Positions 11,440-24,400 of a DNA stretch of 64,000 nucleotides are shown here, in pieces (the stretch's first letter is position 1; each line of letters starts with the position of its first letter). The position numbers and the translations under genes are program-made. This DNA comes from Pontederia crassipes (taxonomy: Eukaryota; Streptophyta; Magnoliopsida; Commelinales; Pontederiaceae): contig CM060191.1 of assembly GCA_030549335.1 (NCBI GenBank), forward strand, positions 1,059,001-1,123,000. The letters are read 5' to 3'. The notes under the pieces are model-generated. The model did no database searches. It had not been told where the DNA came from and saw only the letters and a program-made list of their open reading frames with translations.

Positions 11440-12110
11440 CATCTGAGCCCTTAAGTTACCCTTAAACTATTAGGTTATTTCATCAACGATCCTTTCGACC
11501 AAGTATAGCCAATTATCTAGTTATTTTGCACACATGGCGCATTTTAAAAAAAACAAAATAAATATAAAACAATATTATAGTATTAAAATAAATAGTTCAA
11601 AATTAAAAAGAGGAGGGGCGCCACCCCCTCCCCCACTCCCTCCAGCGACCTTGTCGGCGTCGGAGGGAGGGTGGTGGCTCCGTCTCTCGTTGTCACCGAC
11701 GTAGGTGCCGCAACGAGAGAACGAGGGGAGTGATCCCCATTTCTTACCGGCGGGGGGTATGTGTCACGCGCGATGGGGGAGCCTTAGTGGGGGCATCACC
11801 ACCCTTTTCGCGTTACTGGCAACATGCGCGAAAATGACCCCTTTGCATGTCGCCGAAGACGCATAGGGGGTTGGCCCCCTTTTCGCCACGTTGTTGACAA
11901 CGTGAAAAGGGGGAAGCACCCCTTTTATTTTTTCATAAATTTTATAATATTATATTGTTAATTTAATATAATTTTATATTTATTATATTTTTAAATAGTC
12001 TGTCACATAAGCCAAATAACCGGGTAACGGTGCCTGGTCAAAAAGATATTTAGTGAAACAAGCTAATAGTTGCAAAGTAAAATTGGATAATAGAGTTGAG
12101 AAAGATGTAA
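11440..12110. mobile_element. non-autonomous transposon with long terminal inverted repeats and GC-rich core
   Basis: The left flank (about 11460-11540: AACTATTAGGTTATTTCATC, then TTTCGACCA..GTTATTTTGC) aligns with the reverse complement of the right flank (about 12000-12080: AACTATTAGCTTGTTTCACT, then TTTTGACCA..GGTTATTTGG). Between them lies a C/G-rich core (about 11610-11930) with repeated CCCCCTT/AAGGGGG tracts. The architecture resembles Mutator-like MITEs. Exact ends and target duplication were not resolved. Confidence 0.5.
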
Positions 12111-13770
12111 TGTTCGAAGATATTTAGTAAATTTTATCCTATATATATTGGGTTGCTTTTGAATTATCATTTGTTGATTTAAAATCAAATGATGATTATG
12201 TACATCTTCCATCATGACCTTATTTCATGTCTTTTTATAATTTTATCATGATACTAATGCTATTGATCATATCATCATATGACTTCACAGAATATGCTAA
12301 ACAAGATAAAAGATGAAAAATATCAAATGAAGATCTTTTATGATTGATTGACGACGTTCAACCTGGTCAAAAAAGTATTCCAATGACCCATTAGTCCATC
12401 TTTTAGAGAGTTAAAAAATACTTCACAATTGACATTGAGATACTACGCCCTAACCACAAAAGATTCGAAATATATTCCACCGACCCATGTTAAAGAATGT
12501 TGAAAGACACTTCACAATAAGTCTAATATAATGAAAATAAATTGAGTGACGACTTTTTATGATGATGATCTATGTCCAATGATGTTGTTGATTCTTTAAT
12601 GATGATCCTTAATTTATGATTGGTTGTGCCTTATGTCATTATTGATGTGAATGATTCCCACAATGGTGACAGGCAACGTCCCAATGATCTTATTGGTCAT
12701 GTTTAATGTTATGATCGGCTAAGTCATTATTGATCTCTAGGATGATGATTATGCCAATCTTGATTGTAGTGATCCTTGTAATTTACAATGACCAAATAAT
12801 ATTTTATGATTAAAGAATTATCATTTAATGATTAAGATCTCTCTATGACGGGGCAATCAATCAATATTCTTGACCTTTCTTATAATGTCGCATAATTATA
12901 TAATCAATTATTCCTTATGTTATATTATTGATGCTTATGATTCTTATGATTACTCTTAGGAGTACACTTATCATGAGAAGTTATTTATTTATTCATATCC
13001 CTTCTATTCTATACTCTATGATAATCATTAATGTTAAGAATGATTATATTACATGGCGAATGTTCCCTTTGATTATAATTCTAATGATGATCCACTATGT
13101 TACATCTTTCATATTATGATGTTTTACCATGTGCTTATTGATTATGATTATTAACTTATCACTAAGTTATTATATATGATTTATTTCATTCACTTGATTA
13201 TTATGTATTGGGCGTTAAAACTCATGGGAGGTTCAACTCTCCTATGTATTCAATGTCACTAGTAAAAAGATGTTGGTGCTGGTGACAAATCAAGTTCGTG
13301 ATGATCTTTACTGAGTCTCTTTATGTTATCTACTTTTCTATTGAATTGTATTTATTTATGATATTGGAGACTCGTTTTATATTAACTTTGTTAAGACTTT
13401 TGCACCATTGTTTATATCATGTAATTGTATAATTTCGTTATTTTTTTCCTTTCGAATAGTGTTTTAGTCAAAGTTATGTTCATGTAAGTAATATTTTGTC
13501 ACATCGTCGAGATATATTCTGTCACGTAGTGGAGAACGTATTTGAGGACGTTACATCTAATAAAGAAAATAATTATCATGCAAAGTTTTGGAAATAATAG
13601 AGGACAACAATGACACGTAAAGCATGGCCTGAAAATTTAAAATTTGGTGAAAAAAATAAATTAATATGTTAGCATATATCACAAGAAGTAGGAGAAAAAA
13701 ACTCATCTATGACAATTTTTCTTCCAAGAATACGCAACTGGATATCTATAAAAACACAATACAACTTTAT
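12110..13770. other. AT-rich repeat-like intergenic DNA
   Basis: No gene was recognised. The stretch is unusually rich in GATGAT, ATTGATG and TTATGAT words, as in a decayed repetitive element. No terminal repeats could be set. Confidence 0.5.
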
Positions 13771-14390
13771 TCAAGAAATCTTGAGGTTATCGAGCCCAAG
13801 GCTATCCTGCAAAAGAAAGACTTATCCCTTAGAGAGAGAGAGAGAGAGAGGGGGGAAAAAATACATTGACTTATTATATATATGGATATATACCAGGAAT
13901 TTGTGGTTCTGCTGGAGGAGGGGAGAGAGGTGAGTACAAAATCTATGGATGTCTGAAATGATGTCACCTGATCCTGCAATTATCCTCATGAACTTCTTTC
14001 TGTCAGGAATTGTGCCCAAGGCCACCTGCATCCATCCATCCACGCACGCATGCATGCATGCATCTTAATTAATCGTCTAATTATTAACTGGAATCGTATT
14101 AGTTATATATACATATGAATTAGCGATCAATTTAAAGGGTGGTTACAGTAAAGCTAGAGGTGGCGAGCCAACTCTGCCACTTCTTCAAGGTTTTGTTGTA
14201 GGAATGGGTGCAGGCGTGGTGCATGCTCCACTCCGGGCTCTCAATCAAACTCTGCAGCAGCTCCACCACAAAGTCCATCATCCTAATTATCAACTCATTT
14301 CATTTTATTAAGTACTTAACTAATCATATATATATATATATATATATATCTATAGATGTAACAATATATAGCTAATTATAAGGCATAGAT

Positions 14391-14441
<51 letters not shown>

Positions 14442-14635
14442 TTGTACCTTGTTAACCAGAGGAACGCGACGGTGCAGCTAGAAGATTTCTTAGCCTTGTT
14501 GGCTTCGACTTCTTCTCTCACAATGTCGTACACATGTTTGTATTTCGATGGATCAGACGAGTATTTGCTTTCCAGCCTCTACTAATTAATTAACAACATC
14601 AATATACTTCATTAATCAATAAAGTGTTCTTCTCC

Positions 14636-14691
<56 letters not shown>

Positions 14692-15290
14692 AAACTCATG
14701 ATCATGGGATTAATGAATGAGAAGAATTTGATCTCACCGATAGATTGCTTCCAACGTCACTCTTTACAATTGCCATGCTTGGACCCAGTTTATCTATATT
14801 TTTTTTTGTTAAAAAATGAAATCAATTAGAAACACAAATTACAAAGATGAATATTAGTCACTGTATGCATAATAGAAAAGAGTAATTAATTAAACTACTA
14901 AATTTATATAAATGAGAGAAATCAATTAATGAAACAATAATCTGATTAAGAAGAAGAGAGCTTGAGATGAAATATTGGAAACATTGGAACAAAGAATGTG
15001 TGTGCAAAACTGAATAAAGATGAAGGAGGAGGCGGAGAAAGTTAGCAGTGTTGCAGAATGAAACAAAATATTAATTTTGGAGCTATCAAAATAATATATA
15101 CATCTGCATACATATGAATGCTAACTAATTACATACCGATGATAGGGATGAAAAGCTTGCAGACGTTGATGAAGGGATCCGTCAGCAACTCGCCACCTTC
15201 CTCCTCCTCCTCCTTCTCCTTCTCCTCCGCCTCCGATGTTGATCTCAGAAACTTCATTCCTTCCAAGGTGGTCGAGAGAGCACTAGTCAT
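13771..15290 (-). CDS. GLTP1: glycolipid transfer protein (GLTP-fold), GLTP1-like
   Basis: Minus-strand exons in transcript order: 15290-15137, 14793-14738, 14578-14448, 14282-14147, 14025-13894, 13806-13771; 645 nt, 214 aa. The last exon codes only DSLGLDNLKIS plus stop and completes the GLTP1-type C-terminus. GLTP proteins carry glycosphingolipids between membranes in the cytosol. Visible family residues are D64 and N68 (KSDVGSN), R71 (usual in plants where human GLTP has Lys) and W111 (FLWLTR). The usual His of KKWHGWL is Gln (Q150, KKWQSWL). Residues 20-33 form a Glu-rich insert (EAEEKEKEEEEEGG) that lengthens the N-terminus. (CT)n/(GA)n tracts lie 40-70 bp and about 300-385 bp upstream of the ATG. 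Introns contain long (AT)n runs. Confidence 0.9.
14393..14691. repeat. (AT)n and (AT)n(GT)n microsatellites in GLTP introns
   Basis: An (AT)n run at about 14393-14438 directly abuts the donor side of intron 3 (exon 3 ends at 14448). A compound (AT)n(GT)n tract lies at about 14639-14691 in intron 2. Confidence 0.9.
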
Positions 15291-15324
15291 CTCCTTCTGA
15301 TCGACCCCAATTCAATTAATTAAT

Positions 15325-15329
<5 letters not shown>

Positions 15330-15363
<34 letters not shown>

Positions 15364-15585
15364 GTCGGAAACACTGTAATTGGCCTTCAAAATGGCGCAA
15401 GTATAGGTGCAAAGAGTTAGGCAAAGGAAATATCATAAGCAACTCGTCCACAGGATTCCTCTCTCTCTCTCCCCTTCTTCTTATTGTACTTGTACGTGTT
15501 GTATTTAATTCATTTTGTAGTGGTCGAAAAAAGAAGGCAAATGAACTGTACCAGAAGAAGTATATGTGATGGAGCATATTCTTCT

Positions 15586-15675
<90 letters not shown>
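15330..15675. repeat. (TC)n microsatellites upstream of the GLTP gene
   Basis: A (TC)n tract of about 32 bp lies at 15330-15361 and one of about 88 bp at 15588-15675, plus a short one near 15461. Read on the gene strand they are (GA)n, the motif bound by plant GAGA-binding (BBR/BPC) factors. The first lies 40-70 bp upstream of the start codon and may be leader or core promoter. Confidence 0.9.
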
Positions 15676-15677
<2 letters not shown>

Positions 15678-15861
15678 GTGTGTGTGATCGGGCTTTGGCA
15701 TTTTGTACGTTCAGGAAAAAAAGGTGGAAGATATAAAAGGTTGCATGGCACGGCAGACGTTTGTTGTTGTCATGTGCATGTCAACTGACCGTCCAAATTA
15801 GTCCGACCCAAACTTCAAACTCGGTATACACGGAGTGATGTACGATACCTACCACATATAT

Positions 15862-15938
15862 ATGTATATGTGTATATATGTTGTGAGAAATAAACTTTGT
15901 ATGTATATGTGTATATATGTTGCGAGAAATAAACTTTT
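15862..15938. repeat. 39-bp tandem duplication
   Basis: Two units starting ATGTATATGTGTATATATG and sharing GAGAAATAAACTTT lie head to tail at 15862 and 15901, with one clear mismatch. Intergenic. Confidence 0.85.
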
Positions 15939-16310
15939 CTAAGTTTAGATAATTTCATGAGAGATCAACATGAGAAGCACATTTATTAGACGAAATTGAA
16001 ATCGGACAAAGGCTAATTGGTAAACTTTTCAATATCCCGATTCATATATACCTAAAAGACAGATTATAAATTTTGTTTAGTCAAATTAATCAAATTTTGA
16101 ATATGACATGTCATGCAATCCGTTAGACATGCGTCCAGAATCCGTTCGCCCGTGGCTGGATCCAGCCGCCAGCGGCCGAATCCGGCCGCCTGACGGTCCG
16201 GGCTAGAGAGAGAGAAGGGGAGAGGGACGCCGGCGATCGATGCTTGTCGTCCGATCGGAGAGGTTCGTCGACAGGGAGAGGGAGAGGGAGAGGAGAGGAG
16301 AGGGGGAAAG

Positions 16311-16314
<4 letters not shown>

Positions 16315-16356
<42 letters not shown>
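16315..16356. repeat. (AT)n microsatellite
   Basis: Uninterrupted AT dinucleotides. A purine-rich (GGGAGA)n-like tract precedes it at about 16270-16310. Confidence 0.9.
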
Positions 16357-16358
<2 letters not shown>

Positions 16359-16399
16359 TGGAAAGATGAGAAAGTGGGAAAACGAAAAAAAAGGAGCGG

Positions 16400-17023
16400 G
16401 GTAGTGAAATTTTAATTACCGACAACTTTGATCGTCGGAAACTTAGCAAATATTAATAATATATATTATCATGATATATATGAATATGATATTAATTATT
16501 TTTAAAGTTACCGACGGACGACGGTTGTGACCGTCGAAAATTATTTAATTATAAAAATAAAATACTATATTTAGTTATGTATAATATTTATTTTTTAGTT
16601 TACCGACGGTTTGAACTATCGCCAATTATTACCGACGGTCTTGACCGTCGAAAATTACGACGGTTCAAACTGTCGCTAATTATATTAACAAAATACTCAT
16701 TACATTATATTACTTTTCATTTACCGACGGTCGAAAATTGTGATGGTCTAAAATGTCGCTAATTATATTAATAAAATACTCCTTATGTTACATTATTTTA
16801 CATTTACCAATGGTCAGGACCGTCGAAAATTGCGACGGATAGATACCCGTCGGAAAGTTCGACGTTCCAAATCGTCAAAAAATAAAATAATAATATAATA
16901 AATTACATAATTTATTATTTTGATTTTCGATGATTGTGACCATCGGGAATGCCGACGGATCGCGATCCGTCGTAAATTGCGACGAATTTCTACCCGTCGG
17001 AAAATCCCAATTTTCTTGTAGTG
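16400..17023. mobile_element. one end of a CACTA (En/Spm) DNA transposon
   Basis: The right terminus TTTTCTTGTAGTG (17011-17023) is the reverse complement of the classical CACTACAAGAAAA terminal inverted repeat. Inward from it are many degenerate subterminal motifs (CCGACGGT / ACCGTCGG, GCGACGG, CCGTCGGAAA) in units of roughly 85-110 bp, as expected for CACTA subterminal repeats. No matching left terminus and no transposase frame were found, so this is a truncated or rearranged copy. The real left limit is unknown. Confidence 0.8.
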
Positions 17024-17046
17024 TTAGACTAAAAATTCACACATGA

Positions 17047-17049
<3 letters not shown>

Positions 17050-17092
<43 letters not shown>
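17050..17092. repeat. (AT)n microsatellite beside the CACTA end
   Basis: Uninterrupted AT dinucleotides 27 bp outside the CACTA terminus. Confidence 0.9.
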
Positions 17093-17096
<4 letters not shown>

Positions 17097-17099
17097 TTA

Positions 17100-20000
17100 A
17101 TGGATATGTAAATATATATGTGCAAATCTGTCTATTTAGATAAGTTAGATAGTTGCACAGATGCTTATGTCTTCATATTCACTTTGCTTAAAAACATGCA
17201 TCTTACTTATCTGCATGTATAGATCTACACTTCCATTAAACACAATCACATAGTATGATAATCACAAATATTGCAGCTCAAACATATATGTCAACTAACA
17301 TCTTATATATCATCTTATAAAACTATTAAGCTCAATATAAACTAACATAGTGTTAGACCATTAAGCTCAATATAAAACTAACATCTTATATATACATATA
17401 AAGTTCATAAGGATCAAAGCATGCTACAAAAGTTGCATAAAATAGTTACATCGATTGCCCCACAAGCTTAATTAACATAGTTTGTCAACTATGAAGACAA
17501 CAAAAATACAAGGATCCTAATGATCTAATAATGTGCAATAAAAGACCATCATGAACAACGACATCAGACCACATTGTAACTTATCACTAGCAATTGCATG
17601 ATATATATAGGAGGGGCTCACTTCTCATTAGTTATATATAATAGTCAACATTCATAATATAAACATGCATAATTAGCATTTCTATAATTTATAGGTAGCA
17701 TCCAATATTTCATAAAATGAACATATAAGGTTTGTTCATTTCATAATCATAACCTAACACAACATAACATTTCATTCATCATATATAAACATATGAGATG
17801 TAATGCAGTTTTTCAGAGCATATTATTTATGTTTTATTTACTTTCATTATTTCTTTGAAGAGTGATCCCAACTTTGGATCCGATTTAGGGTTCTCGACAA
17901 CCTTGAGGATGGTTGCCACATTTTGTAGAAAGTAATTAAGGGTATCAAGAGGTGTTTATTCCACTTATCCATTCAACATACCACTTTGGCCCTTTATCAC
18001 TAGGTTGGGAGTGTCAAGAGATGGCGGCCCCCTTGGTTGCCTGGTATATATTGCACTTTGATCCTCAATCTTGCCACAAGATGTGGATATTAAGAGGTAT
18101 TCCATCAATTTTGTAGCATTGCACTTTGGTCCATATCTTCTTATTGGCCATAAACCATTAATCTTCATTTCTCTCGGAGTCATAAGTTCATATTTGACTT
18201 AGCATTAGTATCTTTTTAGGTTTGGATGCATGCACATGGCATTTACATGGCATGCATAACATTTCCAAATCATAATGATCATTCCATTAACATGGGCATC
18301 ATAAACTTCATAAAGACAGTACATGATTTACAATTGCATTACTTAAAATGTAACAATGTAATATAATATTTTTGCATACACTATCTTAAATCATAACATG
18401 GATATATCATCATGTGAAAGAAAAATCAATATAGATTCAAGGATGTGAAATAGACGGTCTACAAGCGTGAATTAGATTTTCATGCTCGTGAAATTTATCC
18501 TCGAGTGTGAATGCCCATAGTTTATTGTTGGATGAATTGAATTTTTTTATTTATGTCTTAATGTTAATTTCATTTGAAATTTTCTTGCTTATTATTTCAT
18601 ATCATATTGTGTTATGCTTCTTAGTTCTAATTACCTTGCAAGAGCTATACCTTAGTCGCTTGTACATGCATCGGAGAAAATCTTTTAGGGTGGATGAATC
18701 TCGAGGGTTCATTACACAAGAAAATTAGGCTGAGTCTTTCTGTCTTTGTTGATCTTCATTAATTCCATAGCAGTAGAAGTTGATTTGTACTGTTATAAAT
18801 ATTTCAAATTATAAAATGAGAGTAGAGATAGGATTAAGCACTTGAGTTTAATTAGAATCTAGTCATTAATTAAGTAGAGATTATGGAAATGGCTGACGGT
18901 CAATTATAACTCATAACCAATTGAAGGAGATGATGGTCTCTAAGTTAAAAAAAAATTGAGATGATAGAAGGACAAGTGAGGGTTAACAAGCTGAGAGAGG
19001 AGTTTCCCATTGGTCCCCATTTATATTTTACAAGTGGTTGTAGGGTTGTGAATCATAAATTGCACCCTTCAGAATCGAGAGGTATAAGAAGATTAATTTT
19101 AGGCAATCATGCCAATAGAAGGATTTTAGGCATTATAGTCAATAATTGTATGCTCCCATGTGACAGATGCATTACTTCAGTCCTATTTATATTTTCTCCA
19201 ACTCATCTCCAACATTCCAACAATTGAGAACTAATCTTATGTTTTAATCCAGCTAATTTCTTTCTTCACTTTCTCGTTGCTCGTTTTATTGATAAATAAG
19301 TGATTAGATTGTAGTTTCCTTTAACTAGAATTTAATTAGTAGTTATTGATTTCTTGCTTTAACTTTAAAAATATCTCAAAATTAGTGTATTTTAATTAAT
19401 GCTTATTTCTCACTTATTCTTTTTTTTACAATATTATGTTATTTTATTCACTTTTATTCTCCATTAAGTACGTGGCATTATTAATTTTGAATTTTCTTGT
19501 CAAATGGCCCAAATTATCCTTGAAATTGGGGGCATTAATTTTGATCAAGGATTTGTAGACCATGCGGAGAGTTTGCATGCCCATATGCCACTGACGATCC
19601 CGAAACATGAGCTCACACAACAAGCTTCGTGTCAAGAGTTAATGAATGCTCACAATTAAAAGTTCAATCATTTATATGTATAATTTTCTATGGTTATATA
19701 TTTTTTATTCTAATTATCGTATTTAGAAGTTCAATCATATAATTTCGCTATTAGATGTAGATGTTTCTTTATTGTTGGTGGGGGATGATCCAACCTGACT
19801 CGAAACCATTTGGGTCAGGTTGATGGTCAAGTCGGATCTGACTCGACCCGACCAAGAGTCGAATTGGGTATATGTTGAAAATTTTCAATCCGAATCGACT
19901 TTTTTATTTTATTTAAAGTAAACTATTATTTATTTAATTTAAAAGTTTTATATGATTAAAAAATTTAAAAATATGAAAATAAAATCCTTTAAAATATATA

Positions 20001-21465
20001 AATTTAATAAACAAATAAAATATTATTTTTATGGTTTAAAATAAATTATTAATCTATATTTTTATATTAAAATATTTAAAATAAAGATAATATGGGTCGA
20101 ATAATTCAATCATCTAACCAACTGAATATGTTTGGGTCTGCTGCCCAAAAAGTCATCAACTCGACCTATTTCGAACCGACCAAAATTGATCGGATTGGAT
20201 TGAATTTGGGGTCGGGTCGGGTTGGACCCGTGAACATCCTAATACTTGGAAATCAACATCGAAGACTACTATTAACATCTCTCCAATCATGCGAATGACT
20301 AGTGGTAAGTTGCTTCTTCTTATTTAAGTAAAATTTCGATTTTGAGTTTTTGAACGACCGGTAAGCTGTTTCTTCTCGCTTAAGTAAAATTTCGATTGAG
20401 TTTTTGTAAATATAGAAAACTTTTATTGGAGCTTCATCTGCCCTGTAGATACAAACTAATTAAGCTCAAGTGGTTGACGAGTTAGTAGTTCAGAATCAAA
20501 GTAGCTAGTAACCTTAGACACCAATGAGTATCAGACCATATGACCGGAAAAAAAATTATTTTAGTCTCCTAAACTATCAGAATTTTTGTATAAACAAACT
20601 CCTAAACTTACGCTAATCCTTCCATCTATTTTTCTGTTAAAATATTAAAATAGCATGAACAGCCTTAACGGATATATGTTACAGTATAATTTTAAACTAT
20701 AAAATTGTGGCCCATCTTTTTATAATATACATACATATATTATAATTATCATATATTTTATTTTAAAAAATTAATAAGTAGTTCAAAGTTAGATATGAAA
20801 AATTGTGATAGTAAGGGGAAGTAAGACAAAATAATTCATAAAATATTTCTCTTTGATTTTATCAATCATTTTTTTAAGACATATCATAATAACAAAGCAA
20901 TAAAAACTGTCATAAAAGAAGTAACATTAAATGCATCTAAAGAAAATTAACTGTTGCATTTTAATCTTCAGGCTGCAAATGCCACATTTGTCATAATTAT
21001 TATACTCTTTGAACAAATAAGAAATCAGATGTTCATTGTTATATTCTCACTTGCAAAAACGCCACAATAATGAAGAATTGAGATAAACAATAAACACCAT
21101 CCCAAACACGGACACAAATGAGCCCCCACAAAAAAAAGGGTAAAAAATCCTTGACACTGTTACTTTTCACATAACATGTGATCCCTTTTTTTTCCTTTCT
21201 TTCTTTCGAGAGGGTAATGTGATCGACATTTCTCTAGGCACATTTGAAGCTGAAAGTTCCGCACAACTATATACACAAGGTAGATATACAACAACTTTGT
21301 GGAATGTGACTAAGGCAATGTCATATATATCATCTCCGAAGAATGAAAAAATTAATGAAATAAATCCAATGGGAAACAGAGAAGACAAAACAATAAAGAT
21401 CCATGGTATATGTGGAGGAATGCATCTTCAGTGATTATGGATGGGACTTCTAAAAAATTCAGCCC
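17100..21465. other. AT-rich intergenic DNA with repeat debris
   Basis: No gene could be supported. About 17900-18190 is more complex in composition but has no recognisable protein. Two patches rich in GGGTCGGGT/GACCCGACC (about 19790-19870 and 20155-20240) bracket AT-rich DNA, a pattern common in plant hAT-type MITEs; their ends could not be fixed. About 20550-20700 (CTCCTAAACTATCAG.. and CTCCTAAACTTACGC) also looks MITE-like. Confidence 0.5.
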
Positions 21466-21470
21466 CATGA

Positions 21471-24400
21471 TCAAGCCGTCTTCGCCTGCAACAGAATATG
21501 TATAATGTAAACAACTTCAACAGAACATTGGGATATATTTCTTTGAGGTGGATGCTAACACTCAACAGGCATACCTTGGTCAAGTACTTGGTATGAAGTT
21601 TCAATGCCTCATCGCACGCCTTCTTCGCATCTAGACTCCCAGTTATGTCATTCAAAACCTGACCCAGAGATTTTTCACAGTGAGAAAGGATGATGGCAGG
21701 TACGAAGAACTGGTACAGAAAGTTAAGGATAAGAGGAAAAAAATATCACCTTTACAATGTCATCCAAACCTTTTGCTTCTTGGAGCAGCTTCTTGTTTTT
21801 GGCCTCGAGAACACTTGCTACAAGAAAGATGGCTAGAGTTGCCTCTTCATCTTTATTGCCGGCCCTGATATTCCTCCTCTGAAACCTTCCATACCGCATT
21901 AGATCTTCGTTTGCTGTGGCATCTGGAGTTTTGTTGGCGGATCCGTCTGACTCGTGCATGGAAAACATGTGGGGATTGTACTCCATGGACCAAATCAGCT
22001 GAAAGTAAAATAATAAGCACTTTTTCTGGCATCATAACCTAGATGAAGTAAAAGTTGGTGCAACAAATCTGATGAAAGACATTTAACATTTGATGTTGAT
22101 AATGCTTCTCTCAAAAAACATTTCATAATGTTCTGATAGCATGCAAAAAAAATGCTAAGAAAATGAAGTTACCTCCCAAAGGTACAAGGCATCAACAAAT
22201 GAGAACTCTCTGCGGAAAAGGACCATCAACATTCGAAAGGCAAATAGATACTCTCCTCCGTCCAGATTTTCTGTCATTCATAATTATCATTTTTATATAT
22301 ATTCAGAATCAGGTGAACAAAAGGAATCCCTCAACTAGACATAAGTTTTCCAAATGAACAAACAACGTCAATCAATTTACATCAAAACATTTTTATTATC
22401 GCTTCCAACAAAGACGTGAAAAAACAAAGAAAAACAGCATTAGAAAACACCAATCAGAGAATGCGAGTGTGTCATCCTGAATGTATTATATAGATTGTCT
22501 GTTCCCTAAATTTGGACTTTGTATTTTGCTTTTTCAAGAAAAAAGGTTTGACAGTCAATAAATAATTTGGTCATTTCAAGCAAATGTTCAAATGCATAAT
22601 ATAACTCCGCCTGTGTTTTATAGCCGGTCCCAAGTCCAGATAAAGGAGGAGGGTTGTGTTAGGCCCCGACAGTCAGCGTAAAACCTTGTCGAATCTCATG
22701 AACATGGATCAACGAATATATTGAGCAAGATCTATTAGTGAATAATATACCGAAAGGTTTGGTTACTAATAGAGCGGAATGGCGTCGTATGATCCATGTA
22801 GCCGACCCTACTTAGTGGGATAAGGCTTTGTTGTTGTTTGTTTGTTCAAATGCATAATATCCTTTTATGTCATGGACATCCAGCTAAACAGATTAATTAT
22901 TGCAGCATTTTGGACTTTCATAGATGACTGAAGAACTTCCATGCATAAAAAAATTAGCACAATATCAAGGTAGGAAAGAATTCCCTCAAAAGAAGAAAAA
23001 GTAATCGTTAGGCGTGGAGTGTTGCATTGAACAGAACAGTGATACCTTCAAGAAAGTAATCGAAAGGAAACTGAACCTAAGACATGCAACTCTATTATCT
23101 CAAGGTAAGTACTAGAACCATACCAATATGTTCATGGAGTTTTGGATCGACAGCCTTTATAATAGATGAAAGTACAGTCAACTGAGATCGAACACCAATA
23201 GAACTAGAAGTGCATTTGAAGTTCCCTCTCTTCACAAAAGAAAATCAAAACTGTAAGTTTTTCATAATCCAACTGCATCTGCAGTTTTGATACATGTATT
23301 AATTATTTCTATAAGATATTTTTTTAGAGGAATTTCTATAAGATATATAGAAACTCAATACCATCATTTATAAGAAACTATCAAAAAGGGAAAACAACAT
23401 GATTTTACCCTGCAGTATAATAGCAATATAAACACAAAGGTAACTTGATTCTGTGATTGAACAAAAGACTGTCTCACATACAACATGTGACATAAGTATA
23501 ATAGTACTAATGTTTTTTTTTCTTTTGAAAAGTAGTACTAATGGTTTTGGGAGTAGACTGTTTGTTAACTTGATACCCAACCAACAAATGATCTTTCAAG
23601 TGAACTAACAAAACATTCTAAACATGAAAAAATTCTAAAGGTATTCACAGGTTGCCTGTAGCATAAGAAATTCTAAACATTTAACTTTCTTTTTGTCAAA
23701 CTGAAATCACCTTCTATTTTTCAGATTTCCAACAAGTAGCCAAATGTGTTCCACAGTTAACTATGAATCCAAGTACAGTTGCATTAAGGCTAACTAACAA
23801 ATTTACAGATGATTGACAAGATACATCATATATGTAATGTTCAAACTTGAAGCTTGTAAACTTAGACTTCCAATCGCAACAGTATTATCAGCTATATAAT
23901 ATAATAAAGGTAAACCTCCTGTTGGCTTACACTTTCCACTGCATGAAAAGAAAAGATAATAATAATCGAGAAATTGATGAAAACTCAAATCAACTTAGGA
24001 AATGGCAAATATTCATTAATTAAACCCATTCTTCCAATACAATCAATAGAGAGTATTTATACAGTCCTAACCACACCAAGCCTGATTGCTCAAGTAAGAG
24101 ATTTCATGTCTGTGCATAACAACATTAATAAAAGAAAATCTAATATAAAAAAACCCTAACGACTACTAATTAAACTATAGGCAGAATGTCCATTCGATAA
24201 TAAATACTTCAAATATACAGTTAATGACCAGACATTAGAACGTAATTTCACTTGCTTAGTTCTTGTGCTAGTGATTAGCATGTCTTAGTGTTGTCCTCAA
24301 CTCAAACATTGTTTCAGCCAGTCATAATGACTTTTAAGAAGGGCAAGTCCTAGTGACAAGCGAAAATGTGGATCTTACCAAGAACCTAGTGAAGTCAGAT

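Noticed and set aside
15510..15701. 63-codon frame of alternating Arg-Glu
   Set aside because: Translation of the (TC)n microsatellite, not a gene.
13257..17023. CACTA element spanning the GLTP gene, using CACTAGTAAAAAG at 13257 as left end
   Set aside because: Only the first five bases match the real terminus at 17011-17023, there are no subterminal repeats near 13257, and no 3-bp duplication. Judged chance.
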